Translations under genes and position numbers: made by a program | Notes under the pieces: model-generated | What the model was told of the DNA's origin: nothing | What the model saw: only the letters and a program-made list of their open reading frames with translations | The model's database searches: none | Part shown: positions 17,547-27,186 of the stretch, one piece after another | Position numbering within the stretch: the stretch's first letter is position 1 | Layout: each line of letters begins with the position of its first letter | Origin: Aliishimia ponticola | GTDB lineage: Bacteria > Pseudomonadota > Alphaproteobacteria > Rhodobacterales > Rhodobacteraceae | Direction of reading: 5' to 3' | DNA length: 64,000 nucleotides | NCBI RefSeq assembly: GCF_004803475.1 | Contig: NZ_SRKY01000001.1 | Location: 806,001-870,000, forward strand

Positions 17547-18068
17547 TCAGAGCGCGCCGAAGGACGCATTCTGGTAAGTCCCCCAGAGCGCGGTACAGAA
17601 AATCGAAATCACGCCCAAGATCTGCGTATGCACCCGGTGCCGCATCAGGCGGGCGCGCAGCGGCTCCCCAGACAGGTCCTGGTGATAGATTTGCAGCGCA
17701 GCGTTGTAGCTCATCAGGCCAAGAATGGTCATCGGGAACGCCAGCAGGAACACGGCCTGCGCAAATTCCACATCATAGATGAAGCCCAGAATGCCCAGCC
17801 CGGTAATCAGGAAACACACGAAGCCCAGCAGCCACAGCCCCGACACCTGCACGATATAGATCAGCCGATTCACATTGACGCGAACCACGTCCTCCAGATC
17901 CACCTGAGCCTGCCCTTCGATCTTGCGCGCGCGCGCCACCATGTCATGCGGAACGCCCAGCACCCAATGGCTGGCGGTGGACCACAGCACCGCAAGGGCG
18001 ATCCAGAACCACAGGTTCGAGAAAGAGCGCATGTCGATCTGTTCGAAAATAGTCTGTTGCAGGTCCAA
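17547..18068 (-). CDS. SufBCD-complex-associated membrane protein (Roseobacter-type)
   Basis: About 173 residues if started from TTG 18068. It contains three to four hydrophobic segments: FSNLWFWIALAVLWSTA, IYIVQVSGLWLLGFVCFLI, an AVFLLAFPMTILGLM segment, and VISIFCTALWG near the C-terminus. In Rhodobacterales this protein is usually labelled 'component of SufBCD complex', but I know of no direct evidence for that role. The start is inferred: GAGG lies 8 bases before the TTG, and homologues as I recall them begin a few residues before IDMRSFSNLW. ATG 18032 (MRSFSN) is the next option. It is divergent from hemB. Confidence 0.75.
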   Translation of the reverse strand: MDLQQTIFEQIDMRSFSNLWFWIALAVLWSTASHWVLGVPHDMVARARKIEGQAQVDLEDVVRVNVNRLIYIVQVSGLWLLGFVCFLITGLGILGFIYDVEFAQAVFLLAFPMTILGLMSYNAALQIYHQDLSGEPLRARLMRHRVHTQILGVISIFCTALWGTYQNASFGAL

Positions 18069-18202
18069 AGGGGGTCCTCGCGCGTTGGGTGACTCTTGCT
18101 CCTTTAGCGCCCGCCGCGCCGGAATGGTAGACCCGAGGCTTGAGTAGTTTGCGCAACCGTGGCAGCTAGGAAACTCCCAAGCCGATCTGACAGGATTTGC
18201 CG

Positions 18203-19219
18203 ATGCGCCCGACCCAAGCCCCCTATCCCGCCACACGCCTGCGCCGCACGCGCAAATCCGCCGCGACACGCGCCTTGGTGCGGGAAAATTACCTGTCCGC
18301 CGGCGATCTGATCTGGCCCGTTTTCGTGCGCCAGGGCGACGGGGTCGAGGAACCGATCCCCTCCATGCCCGGCGTGCTGCGCCGCTCTGTCGACAAAATC
18401 GCCGAGGCCGCGCGCGAGGCTGCCGATCTTGGCATCCCGGCCATGTGCATTTTCCCTTATACCGAGGCCGCCGACCGGACCGAGGATTGCGCCGAAGCCT
18501 GGAGCGCGCAGAACCTGTCCAATCGTGCCACTCGTGCGATCAAGGCCGCGGTGCCCGACATGGTCGTGATGACGGATGTCGCGCTCGACCCCTATAACAT
18601 CAACGGCCATGACGGCTTCGTCGAGAATGGCGAGATCGTGAATGACCGCACGGTTGAGGCGCTGGTCAAGATGGCCGTCGCACAGGCCGAAGCGGGCGCG
18701 GATATCATCGGGCCGTCGGACATGATGGACGGGCGCATCGGCGCGATACGGGCCGCGCTGGAAGCGGGCAGCCACGACAAGGTATCGATCCTGAGCTATT
18801 CGGCAAAATACGCGAGCGGCTTTTACGGCCCGTTCCGCGACGCGGTGGGGGCATCGGGCGCGCTGACCGGCGACAAGAAAACCTATCAGATGGACCCGGC
18901 AAATTCGGACGAGGCCTTGCGTCTGGTCGAACGCGATCTGTCCGAGGGCGCGGATATGGTGATGGTCAAGCCCGGCATGCCCTATCTGGATATCTGCCGC
19001 CGCGTGAAGGACGCCTTTGGCGCACCCACTTTCGCCTATCAGGTGTCCGGCGAATACGCGATGTTGCAGGCGGCAGCGCAGAATGGCTGGCTGGACGGCG
19101 ACAAGGTGATGATGGAAAGCCTGATGGCCTTCAAACGCGCGGGCTGCGATGGCGTGCTGACCTATTTCGCGCCCGCCGCCGCGAAACTGCTGGCCGGATC
19201 GGATTGGCGGTCCGCCTGA
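18203..19219 (+). CDS. hemB: Delta-aminolevulinic acid dehydratase (porphobilinogen synthase)
   Basis: A 338-residue enzyme that condenses two 5-aminolevulinate molecules into porphobilinogen in heme, chlorophyll and cobalamin synthesis. Signatures include the Schiff-base lysine regions ILSYSAKYASGFYGPFRDA and DMVMVKPGMPYLDI, and the metal-site region DVALDPYNINGHDG. That region has aspartates rather than the three cysteines of zinc-dependent enzymes, so it is probably the magnesium-dependent type found in alphaproteobacteria. ATG 18203 has AGGA 7 bases upstream; a TTG six bases earlier is less likely. Confidence 0.97.
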   Translation: MRPTQAPYPATRLRRTRKSAATRALVRENYLSAGDLIWPVFVRQGDGVEEPIPSMPGVLRRSVDKIAEAAREAADLGIPAMCIFPYTEAADRTEDCAEAWSAQNLSNRATRAIKAAVPDMVVMTDVALDPYNINGHDGFVENGEIVNDRTVEALVKMAVAQAEAGADIIGPSDMMDGRIGAIRAALEAGSHDKVSILSYSAKYASGFYGPFRDAVGASGALTGDKKTYQMDPANSDEALRLVERDLSEGADMVMVKPGMPYLDICRRVKDAFGAPTFAYQVSGEYAMLQAAAQNGWLDGDKVMMESLMAFKRAGCDGVLTYFAPAAAKLLAGSDWRSA

Positions 19220-19350
19220 TCGGGGGCGTAGGCGGCGCAGCGCGATCGGGACTGTTGGCGCGTGACAGCGCCCCCACAGGCCGCTATAGTTGCGCGCAAG
19301 ACCGGCGAACCCGGCACAGAGCAACTCAAATCACAGGCGGTTCAGGACAA

Positions 19351-19911
19351 ATGACGGATCTGACACGGCGCGGCTTCGCGCTCTCTCTCGTCGCAGGCGC
19401 GGGTACGCTTGCTGCTTGCGGAAACGGTATCGGCGGGCGCGGCCCGGCGGTGATCGATGCGCGCGTGGATGCCACGCTGCAAGAGATGTACCGGCTCTAC
19501 CCGAACACGGCGCAGCTGGCGCAAAAGGCGAATGGCATGCTGGTCATGCCGCTGGTCACCGAGGCCGGCCTTGGCTTTGGCGGTGCCTATGGCCGCGGCG
19601 CCCTGCGCGTCGGCGGCGTGACGGTGGATTACTATTCGGTCGTCAAAGGTTCCGGCGGGTTGCAGATCGGCGCGCAACAATATGCGCATGTTCTGTTCTT
19701 CATGACCGAAGCGGCGCTGAGCGAATTCCGCAAATCCCCCGGTTGGGCGGCAGGTGCGGATCTGGAATACGTGATTTCCGATCGCGGCGACAGCGTTGCC
19801 GCCGATACGACCACCGTTCTGTCCCCGGTTCTGGCGGCAGTCTTTGGCCGTGCCGGTTTGCGCGTCGGCGCAACGCTGGAAGGCACGAAATACACCCGGA
19901 TCATTCCCTGA
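19351..19911 (+). CDS. Ysc84-like lipid-binding lipoprotein
   Basis: A 186-residue exported lipoprotein with a twin-arginine-like leader (TRRGFALSL, Arg6-Arg7) and a lipobox ending in Cys23 (TLAAC). The body resembles the Ysc84/SYLF lipid-binding domain: AKGMLVMP-type segment (QKANGMLVMPLVTEAGLG), GFGGAYGRGALR, YSVVKGSGGLQIGAQ, and the C-terminal VLSPVLAAVFGRAGLRVG..LEGTKYTRI. SYLF proteins bind phosphoinositides in eukaryotes; the bacterial role is unclear. ATG 19351 was chosen because the leader begins there. It lies 131 bases after hemB. Confidence 0.88.
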   Translation: MTDLTRRGFALSLVAGAGTLAACGNGIGGRGPAVIDARVDATLQEMYRLYPNTAQLAQKANGMLVMPLVTEAGLGFGGAYGRGALRVGGVTVDYYSVVKGSGGLQIGAQQYAHVLFFMTEAALSEFRKSPGWAAGADLEYVISDRGDSVAADTTTVLSPVLAAVFGRAGLRVGATLEGTKYTRIIP

Positions 19912-19924
19912 TCCGGCGCATGGC

Positions 19925-21199
19925 TTAGGCGACGTTGGCCCAGTTCCCATACTGGGCCGCGCGCTCTACCTCTTCACTACACTGCAGGATTTCGGCAACC
20001 GTGCTGAGGATTTGATCGAATTCAGCCGACAGGTTTTCCTGCGCGGATGCGAGACGGTTGACGATCTCGTCTAGTCCCGAATGTTCGCCAGAAAATTTCG
20101 ACCGCTCGATCTTGCACATGATCCGCGTGAGTTCGAGCCCGGACATCATGCGCCGCATGTCACGGCACTGATCGCCAAAGCGGCGCACACGTTCCGCCAT
20201 GCCGCGCACTTCGCTTACCGCGCGTGTTTCGTAGGCCTCGACAAGCTCCGTCAGAACCTTGTTTTCCCGGTCTCGCGTGTCGGGCTTCAGCCTTGGTTCC
20301 TTGTTCAAAGCGGCGGTAACTTCCCGGACCAAATGCACCACCATCGTCAGGAACAGTGAATCGCGCACTTCCTCTGCGCCCACGGCGGATTCGCGGCTGA
20401 ACTTGACCAAATGTTCCTCCAGCGTCTGCGTCATCATCCGGTGATTGCCGGAAATCACGCTGATCGGCCCATCGCTGCCCTCAAGACGCCCCGCCTGAAG
20501 GCGCATGTTATAGGGGATCTGATGAGTTTTGGCGAAAGTCTTGTCGACCTTGATGGCAAGGGTCTCAAGCTCCCCCACATCCCGAAGCATCCGCGTCAGC
20601 GTTTCGCGCAACTCGAAGCGGGTGAGGCCAAGCTTGGTCTCCCGCGACGCCACCTCGTCGCACAAGGCCCGCGTCATGAATTCCTGATAGCTACGGAAGC
20701 CCAGTTGCTGCACCGCCTCGACGATCTGGTCGCGCGCTGCCTCTGGCTTCAGGTCATTGTCGTTCTCCTGCCGGCGGATTTGCTCATAGATCGGGATGAC
20801 CTTGTCCAGATGCCCGGAAGACGGCTTCAGCCGCAAAGAGATATACCCGTCTTCCTGCGGCAGAACGACGGCGTAGACCCAATAAGGCATCCCATCTTCC
20901 GCCCGGTTCAGCACATAACCGCCGAATGGCTCGCCGTTCTGGATCATCCGCCACATCAGGGAAAAGACCCCGCGTGGCATGTCAGGGTGGCGCACGATCT
21001 TGTGCGGTGCGCCGATCAGCTTGTCCCATGGAAAGTGGCTGACATGCTGAAACACCTGGTTCCCCGCCTGAATAATCCCGCGATTATCGGTGCGCGAGAA
21101 GAACAGGTCTTCCAGCTTGAAACGCATATTGGACTTATCACTCTGCACAACCAAAACCGCCTTTTGCTGACGTGAACTGAACGTTTTCTTGCATGCCAA
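19925..21199 (-). CDS. Aer-like PAS domain protein, soluble
   Basis: 424 residues. The N-terminal region (FSRTDNRGIIQAGNQVF, LIGAPHKIVRHPDMP, NRAEDGMPYWVYAVV) is an Aer-type PAS domain of the kind that binds FAD or heme to sense redox or oxygen. The remaining 300 residues are mostly alpha-helical and polar, with no transmembrane helix, no HAMP domain and no methyl-accepting hairpin tip (no EAARAGE sequence). It therefore cannot signal to CheA like a normal receptor. The start is uncertain: TTG 21199, GTG 21148 and ATG 21127 are all in frame without a clear ribosome-binding site. It is divergent from the penicillin acylase gene. Confidence 0.72.
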   Translation of the reverse strand: MACKKTFSSRQQKAVLVVQSDKSNMRFKLEDLFFSRTDNRGIIQAGNQVFQHVSHFPWDKLIGAPHKIVRHPDMPRGVFSLMWRMIQNGEPFGGYVLNRAEDGMPYWVYAVVLPQEDGYISLRLKPSSGHLDKVIPIYEQIRRQENDNDLKPEAARDQIVEAVQQLGFRSYQEFMTRALCDEVASRETKLGLTRFELRETLTRMLRDVGELETLAIKVDKTFAKTHQIPYNMRLQAGRLEGSDGPISVISGNHRMMTQTLEEHLVKFSRESAVGAEEVRDSLFLTMVVHLVREVTAALNKEPRLKPDTRDRENKVLTELVEAYETRAVSEVRGMAERVRRFGDQCRDMRRMMSGLELTRIMCKIERSKFSGEHSGLDEIVNRLASAQENLSAEFDQILSTVAEILQCSEEVERAAQYGNWANVA

Positions 21200-21305
21200 C
21201 CGTTTCGATCCGTTTAACGTCGGCGCTGTTTCAGCGGGGCTGGTTGCATCGCCCCCCCGGTCTGCCTAACAGTCTGGAAACCAAATGCGGGAGAAGGAGA
21301 CCACA

Positions 21306-23768
21306 ATGGCGCATGTGTTTCGCTGGCTGCTGCGCATAGCAGGCGGGTTGGTGCTGTTGGTGCTTCTGGCGCTTTTGGGGGTCTATTACTTCGCCTCCCG
21401 GTCGCTGCCGGACTATGACCGCACCATCGAAACCGCCGGCCTTGGCGCGCCGGTAGAGATCGTGCGCGACAACGCCAATGTGCCGCATATCTTTGGCGCG
21501 AGTGACGAGGATGTCTTTTTCGGCCTTGGATTCGCCCATGCGCAGGATCGGCTGTGGCAGATGACCATGCTGCGCCGCACCGCGCAGGGCCGGCTAAGCG
21601 AGTTGTTCGGCGAAGCGACCCTTGGCGTCGACACCTTTCTGCGGCGGCTCGATCTTTATGGGTACGCCCGCCAAAGCCAAAGCGTGCAGGACGCCTATAC
21701 CACCGCCGCGCTCAAGGCGTATTCCGCCGGGGTCAATGCACGGCTGGAACAGATCAACGCCGAAGCGCTGGGACGCGGCGCGCCCGAGATGTTCGTCTTC
21801 AACGCACCGATTGCCCCGTGGGTGCCAACCGATTCCCTCGCGATTTCGAAGCTGCTGGCGGTGCAACTCTCTGGCCATCTCGAAGAGGAAGTGCTGCGGG
21901 CAAGGGTCTCTCTCGCGCTCGACGATCCGTCCCGTGTTGCCGACGTGATGCCCGACCACCCCGGCCCCGGTATCGCAGTGCTGCCGGAATATGCGCAGCT
22001 TTTCCCGACAGTGGAACGGCACGCCAAGGCCCGCATGGAACAACGCCACCCGCTGGACCCGGTGCCCGAACGCGGCTTTGCCGGGGCTTCGAACGCATGG
22101 GCCGCCGCCCCGAACCGGTCCGCGGCGGGCGGCACGCTTTTGGCCAATGACCCGCATCTGGGCTTTTCTGCGCCAGCGATCTGGTTTCTTGCCCGGCTGG
22201 AGCTGGAAAGCGGCGGCGTGATCGGCGGCACCATTCCCGGAATGCCCGCCGTGTTGACGGGGCGCTCCGCCCGGCTGGGTTGGGGCCTGACCACAGCCTA
22301 TGTCGACGATCAGGACGTCTATATCGAGAAGTTGAACCCCGACGATACCGGCCAATATCTGACACCCGACGGATACAAACCGTTCGAAAGCCGCGCTTCG
22401 ATCATCAACATCAAGGATGCGGCACCGATCACCGTGCAGCTGCGCTGGACCGAAAACGGCCCGGTGCTGCCCCCCAGCCGCTATGGGCTGGGCCTGATCA
22501 CACCGCCGGGGCATGTGGCGAGCGTGGCCTGGACGGTGCTGACGGGCGAAGACACCTCGGTCAGCGCCGCGCTTGGCGTCATGCGTGCCCAAAGCGTCGA
22601 GGAAGCGATCCGCGCCGCCGAAGTCTATGTCGCGCCGGCGCAGAATCTGACTTTGGTGGATACCGAAACCATCGCGCTCAAAACCATCGGCTATGTGCCG
22701 CGCCGCGACGCACGCCACGCCAGCCAAGGGCGCATCCCCTCGCAAGGGTGGCGGGCTGAAAACCGGTGGGATGGGCGGATGCCCTATCTGTCCAACCCTG
22801 AATTCGTGGCGCCCGTATCGGGACTGTTGGGCAATACCAACAACAAGACGGTCGAACGCCCTTTCCCCAACCACATCTCGTTCATGTGGGGCGATGCGCA
22901 GCGGGTACGGCGCTGGCAGAACCTGATGCAAAGCCGCGAAGTCCACACGCGCGACAGCTTTATCGAGGCGCAGCTTGATACGGTCAGCTATACGGCGCGG
23001 TCGCTGCTGCCCTTGATCGGCGCGGATCTGTGGTTCACCGGTGACGCCGCCCCCGACGGCACCCCCGAACGCAAACGCCAGCGCGCGCTCTCGTTGCTGG
23101 CCAGTTGGAACGGCGAGATGAACGAGCACCTGCCAGAGCCGCTGCTTTACGCGGCGTGGCTGCGCGCCCTGCAAACCCGGCTGATCCAAGACGATCTGGG
23201 CCCGTTGGAGAAGGAATTCACCCATGTGGACCCCCTTTTCATCGAACGTGTGTTCCGCGATATCGATGGCGCGTCGATCTGGTGCGACGTCAAACAATCC
23301 GCCCCGGTGGAAACCTGCACCGATATCGCGCGGGCCGCACTGGATGATGCGCTGATCTGGATCGAAGAGCGCTGGGGCGACAATTTCGAAGCGCTGCGCT
23401 GGGGCGACGCGCACCAAGCCACGCATGACCATCAGGTCTTGGGCGAAATTCCCCTGATCGGCGGCATCTTCAACATTCGCCAGTCCACATCGGGCGGCGA
23501 CAACACACTGCTGCGAGGCCGGACCAGCGGCGTCGAGCCGGACCCGTTCTTCAACGTGCATGGCGCGGGGTATCGCGGGGTCTATGACTTCGCCGACCCG
23601 GACAGCTCGGTCTTTATCATCTCTACCGGGCAATCGGGGCACTTCCTGTCGCGGTATTACGACGATCTGGCGCAGCTTTGGCGGCGGGGGGAGTATATCC
23701 CGATGTCCCTCGACCCGGATCTTGCCCGCGCCGCGGCCGTCGGCATCACGACCCTGCGCCCGCGCTAA
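21306..23768 (+). CDS. Penicillin acylase family N-terminal nucleophile hydrolase
   Basis: An 820-residue precursor of an Ntn-amidohydrolase. It should self-cleave just before Ser262 in [12 protein letters not shown] to give alpha and beta chains, the new N-terminal Ser being the nucleophile. The N-terminus has a hydrophobic anchor ([19 protein letters not shown]), so the enzyme is exported and possibly membrane-tethered. [18 protein letters not shown] is the typical alpha-chain signature, and [14 protein letters not shown] follows the nucleophile. Substrates in this family include beta-lactams, acyl-homoserine lactones and other amides; the actual one is unknown. ATG 21306 follows a strong GGAGAAGGAGA. 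Confidence 0.93.
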   Translation: MAHVFRWLLRIAGGLVLLVLLALLGVYYFASRSLPDYDRTIETAGLGAPVEIVRDNANVPHIFGASDEDVFFGLGFAHAQDRLWQMTMLRRTAQGRLSELFGEATLGVDTFLRRLDLYGYARQSQSVQDAYTTAALKAYSAGVNARLEQINAEALGRGAPEMFVFNAPIAPWVPTDSLAISKLLAVQLSGHLEEEVLRARVSLALDDPSRVADVMPDHPGPGIAVLPEYAQLFPTVERHAKARMEQRHPLDPVPERGFAGASNAWAAAPNRSAAGGTLLANDPHLGFSAPAIWFLARLELESGGVIGGTIPGMPAVLTGRSARLGWGLTTAYVDDQDVYIEKLNPDDTGQYLTPDGYKPFESRASIINIKDAAPITVQLRWTENGPVLPPSRYGLGLITPPGHVASVAWTVLTGEDTSVSAALGVMRAQSVEEAIRAAEVYVAPAQNLTLVDTETIALKTIGYVPRRDARHASQGRIPSQGWRAENRWDGRMPYLSNPEFVAPVSGLLGNTNNKTVERPFPNHISFMWGDAQRVRRWQNLMQSREVHTRDSFIEAQLDTVSYTARSLLPLIGADLWFTGDAAPDGTPERKRQRALSLLASWNGEMNEHLPEPLLYAAWLRALQTRLIQDDLGPLEKEFTHVDPLFIERVFRDIDGASIWCDVKQSAPVETCTDIARAALDDALIWIEERWGDNFEALRWGDAHQATHDHQVLGEIPLIGGIFNIRQSTSGGDNTLLRGRTSGVEPDPFFNVHGAGYRGVYDFADPDSSVFIISTGQSGHFLSRYYDDLAQLWRRGEYIPMSLDPDLARAAAVGITTLRPR

Positions 23769-23775
23769 GCCCGCC

Positions 23776-24318
23776 ATGCTGGTCCGGTTCAACAAACCCT
23801 TCGGCGTGCTCAGCCAGTTCACCGACAAGGGCACGCAGGACAGTCCGCGCGCGACCTTGTCCGATTTCGGGCTGCCGCCGCGCGTCTATGCGGCGGGACG
23901 GCTTGACCGCGATAGCGAGGGCCTGCTGTTGCTGACCGATGACGGGCGCGAACAAGCCCGCATCGCCCACCCGAAATTCAAAGCGCCCAAGACTTACTTA
24001 GTACAGGTCGAAGGCACCCCCTCGCCCGACGCCATCGCCGCCCTGCGCAAGGGCGTCACACTCAAAGACGGCCCGACCCGTCCCGCCAAGGCCCGCATGG
24101 TGACAGAGCCGCCATGGCTCTGGCCCCGCACGCCGCCGATCCGCGTGCGCAAATCCGTGCCCGACACATGGCTTGAACTGACGATTACCGAAGGGCGCAA
24201 CCGGCAGGTCCGGCGGATGACAGCCCATGTCGGCCACCCGACCCTGCGCCTGATCCGCTGGTCCATCGGCGACTGGTCGCTGGCCGGGCTGGACCCGGGA
24301 CAATGGCGCGAAGCCTGA
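23776..24318 (+). CDS. rluE: RluE-like rRNA/tRNA pseudouridine synthase (RsuA/RluB/E family)
   Basis: A 180-residue single-domain pseudouridine synthase that modifies uridine in structured RNA, most likely 23S rRNA as in E. coli RluE. There is no N-terminal S4 domain: the protein begins directly with the conserved [15 protein letters not shown]. The catalytic Asp is residue 44 in [14 protein letters not shown], and [14 protein letters not shown] is the second family signature. The start ATG 23776 is 7 bases after the penicillin acylase stop, suggesting one transcript. The exact target position is inferred from domain architecture. Confidence 0.88.
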   Translation: MLVRFNKPFGVLSQFTDKGTQDSPRATLSDFGLPPRVYAAGRLDRDSEGLLLLTDDGREQARIAHPKFKAPKTYLVQVEGTPSPDAIAALRKGVTLKDGPTRPAKARMVTEPPWLWPRTPPIRVRKSVPDTWLELTITEGRNRQVRRMTAHVGHPTLRLIRWSIGDWSLAGLDPGQWREA

Positions 24319-24547
24319 AAAACCCGCACCGCCCAAAGAGACCCCCGCGCCGGCGCCAAAAAGTGGGAATCCGCGGTTGCGTTCAAAACCTCGGGTTGTA
24401 AAAACGCTGGAAAAAATATCGACTGAAGGTCCGACGCCGGAGTGAGAAACGCAAGGCACAGCCAGCGGGAAACACTCTGGTATGCGGCGTGAACGGTGTC
24501 GCAAACGGTACCGGTTTTTACCGGCGGTCCATGAACGAGGGTAAGAA

Positions 24548-25459
24548 ATGGTAAAAGTGAGCCTCCATCTCGGCGCGCATAAAACAGCATCGACGCATCT
24601 GGAACGGATGCTGCGGCAGAATGTGAGCGCGCATGGCTTCAGCGAAATTCGCGTGGCGAAAAAGCGCGACATCCGCGATGCCATCACCAGCAAGCTGGAT
24701 CAGGTCAAGCACAAGGAAGAATTGTCGCCCGAACTGATCGCGGGGGTCACGAAGCTGTTGCGGCGTAAATCCACCATCGTGGTGTCCGACGAGAACATCC
24801 TTGGCACCACCACATCCCTGTTTGAGAAGGATCAGTTCTACCCCAACGCGGAACGCCGGATGCGCCGTGTAAAGCGCCTGCTGGCCGGGTATGACGTGAC
24901 TGTTTTTCTTGCGATCCGGAACCCGGCGGATTTCATCACCTCCAGCTATTGCGAGGCGGTGCGCCATTCAGGCTATATCCCGTTCGAAGACTACGTGGAT
25001 GGGGACGACCTCAAGAAAATGCGCTGGTCCAATCTGGTGCGCCGTATCTCAAAGGCAGCGCCGGGGGTAAAGATCTGCCTATGGCAGTTCGAATATTACC
25101 CGACGATCTGGCGGCAAGTGTCGGAACGGATGCTGAATGTCGGCAAACAGCGCGCCGGACAGATCGAATGGCTCGACGAAGTGGCGCGGCCCGGTATGTC
25201 GGCCAAAGCGCTCAAGGAATTCAAACGCTTGCGCGGCACGGAACTGACGCGCGAACAAGCGGATGATATCCTGTTCGATAATCCGCGCAGCCGGTGGAAC
25301 GGCACGCCCGATCTTTTCACACGGGCACAGCGGCAATCCCTGAACAAACGTTTCCAACGTGATCTGGCGGAATTGACCCATATCGACAATGTCGAGTTTA
25401 TCGGACCGCTAAAGGCGCCGATGCAGGCGACAAGCTGGTTAAAACGCCGCTTCGGCTGA
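24548..25459 (+). CDS. Sulfotransferase-like P-loop protein
   Basis: 303 residues. The N-terminus SLHLGAHKTASTHLERML fits the 5'-phosphosulfate-binding loop of PAPS sulfotransferases (consensus h-h-x-G-x-x-K-x-G/A-S/T-T). A second conserved patch, VFLAIRNPADFITSSYCEAV, matches the 3'-phosphate motif (R-x-P..-S.Y). Such proteins in roseobacters lie in exopolysaccharide or surface-modification contexts, but here the gene is alone, preceded by about 230 bases and followed by a hairpin. The identity of acceptor or even activity is not known. Confidence 0.7.
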   Translation: MVKVSLHLGAHKTASTHLERMLRQNVSAHGFSEIRVAKKRDIRDAITSKLDQVKHKEELSPELIAGVTKLLRRKSTIVVSDENILGTTTSLFEKDQFYPNAERRMRRVKRLLAGYDVTVFLAIRNPADFITSSYCEAVRHSGYIPFEDYVDGDDLKKMRWSNLVRRISKAAPGVKICLWQFEYYPTIWRQVSERMLNVGKQRAGQIEWLDEVARPGMSAKALKEFKRLRGTELTREQADDILFDNPRSRWNGTPDLFTRAQRQSLNKRFQRDLAELTHIDNVEFIGPLKAPMQATSWLKRRFG

Positions 25460-25473
25460 TGGCGGCGGTCAAG

Positions 25474-25494
25474 GCCGGGGCCGCGCGCCCCGGC
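25474..25494. terminator. GC-rich hairpin between convergent genes
   Basis: GCCGGGG (25474-25480) and CCCCGGC (25488-25494) form a perfect 7-bp stem with a 7-base loop between the sulfotransferase-like gene (+) and hflX (-). There is no T run on either side, so it would be a weak or Rho-assisted terminator. Confidence 0.4.
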
Positions 25495-25543
25495 ACCGTG
25501 ACGAACCAATGATCGGACACGCCCGCGCGGGGCGCATCACGGC

Positions 25544-26821
25544 CTACAACCTGCCGAAATCATCCCGTTGGCGCGCGGTCCAGCGCACACGCAGGGCGAC
25601 GCCGTCCTCTTCCATCTCTTCGTCCTGCACCAGATCACGCTCATAAAGCCATGCGCGTTTGCGGCCTTCATTATGGCCAAGACGGATTTCTTCCTCGCTC
25701 ACCGCGCCGCGCAGGGTCTCGGCAATCGCGGCCAATGGCGCATCGAGCCCTTCGCCGGTCAGCGCGGAGGTCACAAAAATATGGTCCTCGCGCGCGGCCT
25801 TGGTGCGCAGCGCCTCTGCCGTGCTAGGTTCCAACTGATCGACCTTGTTCCACAGCTCAAAGCGCGGGCGTTCGTCATCGACCCCGAGAGAGGTCAGGAT
25901 ATCCTCGACATTGCGGGCCTGCGCGTCGGTCTCTGCGTGGGAAATGTCCCGCACATGCACGATGACATCGGCCTCCAGCACCTCTTCGAGCGTGGCGCGG
26001 AATGCCGCGACCAGTTCCGTCGGCAGGTCCGAGATGAAGCCCACCGTGTCGGACAGGATCACCTCTGGCCCTTCGGGCAGTTCAACCCGCCGCATCGTCG
26101 GGTCCAGCGTGGCGAAAAGCATGTCCTTGGCCATGACTTCGGCCCCGGTCAGACGGTTGAACAAAGTGGATTTTCCGGCGTTGGTATAGCCCACCAGCGC
26201 GACGATCGGATAAGGCACCTTGGCCCGCGCCGCGCGGTGCAGACCACGGGTCTTGACCACTTTGGACAACTGCCGGCGCAAACGCACAAGCTGTTCGTCA
26301 ATGGCGCGCCGGTCGGCCTCGATCTGGGTCTCGCCGGGGCCGCCCACGAAACCAAGCCCGCCACGCTGCCGTTCAAGGTGCGTCCAGGCCCGGACCAGCC
26401 GCGTGCGCTGATAGCTGAGCGCAGCCATCTCGACCTGCAACACGCCCTCGCGCGTCGCCGCCCTGTCAGAGAAAATCTCAAGGATCAGCCCGGTGCGGTC
26501 CAGCAGCTTGCAGTTCCACGCCTTTTCAAGATTGCGTTGCTGCACCGGCGTCACCGGCCCGTCGATCAGGACCAGTTCGACATCATTCGCCTTCAAGCGC
26601 TGGCCGAGTTCCTCGACCTTGCCAGAGCCGAACAGATAGCCCGGTTGCGGCTTGGGCAGCGGCACGATTTCCTGCCCGACGACCTCAAGCTCGCCAAGCG
26701 CCTTGGCCAAAGCCACGGCTTCTTCCAGCGCGGGTGCCGCGGCGCGCCGGTGTTCGTTCTTGCGAATGTCGGGATGCAGGACCCATGCGCGGGTCACTGC
26801 GGCAGCGGTGGGTTCGCTCAA
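25544..26821 (-). CDS. hflX: GTPase HflX
   Basis: A 425-residue ribosome-associated GTPase that splits stalled or idle 70S ribosomes under stress. The N-terminal HflX domain ([24 protein letters not shown], then [20 protein letters not shown]) leads into a G domain. The G domain has [13 protein letters not shown] near residue 210, the switch region FATLDPT, DTVGF and NKVD. The [17 protein letters not shown] helix is typical. Its ATG overlaps the hfq stop by 4 bases (25544-26821 versus hfq from 26818), so it is coupled to hfq as in many proteobacteria. Confidence 0.97.
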   Translation of the reverse strand: MSEPTAAAVTRAWVLHPDIRKNEHRRAAAPALEEAVALAKALGELEVVGQEIVPLPKPQPGYLFGSGKVEELGQRLKANDVELVLIDGPVTPVQQRNLEKAWNCKLLDRTGLILEIFSDRAATREGVLQVEMAALSYQRTRLVRAWTHLERQRGGLGFVGGPGETQIEADRRAIDEQLVRLRRQLSKVVKTRGLHRAARAKVPYPIVALVGYTNAGKSTLFNRLTGAEVMAKDMLFATLDPTMRRVELPEGPEVILSDTVGFISDLPTELVAAFRATLEEVLEADVIVHVRDISHAETDAQARNVEDILTSLGVDDERPRFELWNKVDQLEPSTAEALRTKAAREDHIFVTSALTGEGLDAPLAAIAETLRGAVSEEEIRLGHNEGRKRAWLYERDLVQDEEMEEDGVALRVRWTARQRDDFGRL

Positions 26822-27057
26822 TCTGCGTCTTCGCCTTCATAAAGGCTGATCGGCTGCGACGGCATGATCGTGGAGATCGCGTGCTTGTAGACCAGCTGGC
26901 TCTGTCCATCACGGCGCAGCAGAACACAGAAATTGTCGAACCATGTGATGACGCCCTGCAACTTGACGCCATTGATCAGAAAGATCGTTACCGGAACCTT
27001 CGTCTTGCGGACATGATTGAGAAATGCGTCCTGCAGATTCTGTTTGTCAGAAGCCAT
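26818..27057 (-). CDS. hfq: RNA chaperone Hfq
   Basis: A 79-residue Sm-like protein forming a hexameric ring that pairs small RNAs with mRNAs. Sm1 is seen in [21 protein letters not shown] and Sm2 in [12 protein letters not shown]8-type and YKH motifs for poly-U binding are present. The C-terminal tail is short and acidic, as usual in alphaproteobacteria. It is the last-but-one gene of the ntr-trk-hfq-hflX block, 129 bases downstream of trkH, with its own AT-rich leader (TATATAAA just before the ATG). Confidence 0.98.
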   Translation of the reverse strand: MASDKQNLQDAFLNHVRKTKVPVTIFLINGVKLQGVITWFDNFCVLLRRDGQSQLVYKHAISTIMPSQPISLYEGEDAD

Positions 27058-27186
27058 TTTATATATTGCCTTTGTTCTTGCTGTACGCGCTTGGCGCGAA
27101 CCGTCCCTCCGAGCGAGTATGTCGGTAAGGTTTGGAAGTTTCCAGCCCCATTTCCAACAGCTTGCCTTGACACGCTCACTTCCGCG

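Noticed and set aside
21594-23834. 746-residue minus-strand open frame opposite the penicillin acylase.
   Set aside because: High-GC antisense shadow; no ribosome-binding site and no recognisable domains, versus strong motifs on the plus strand.
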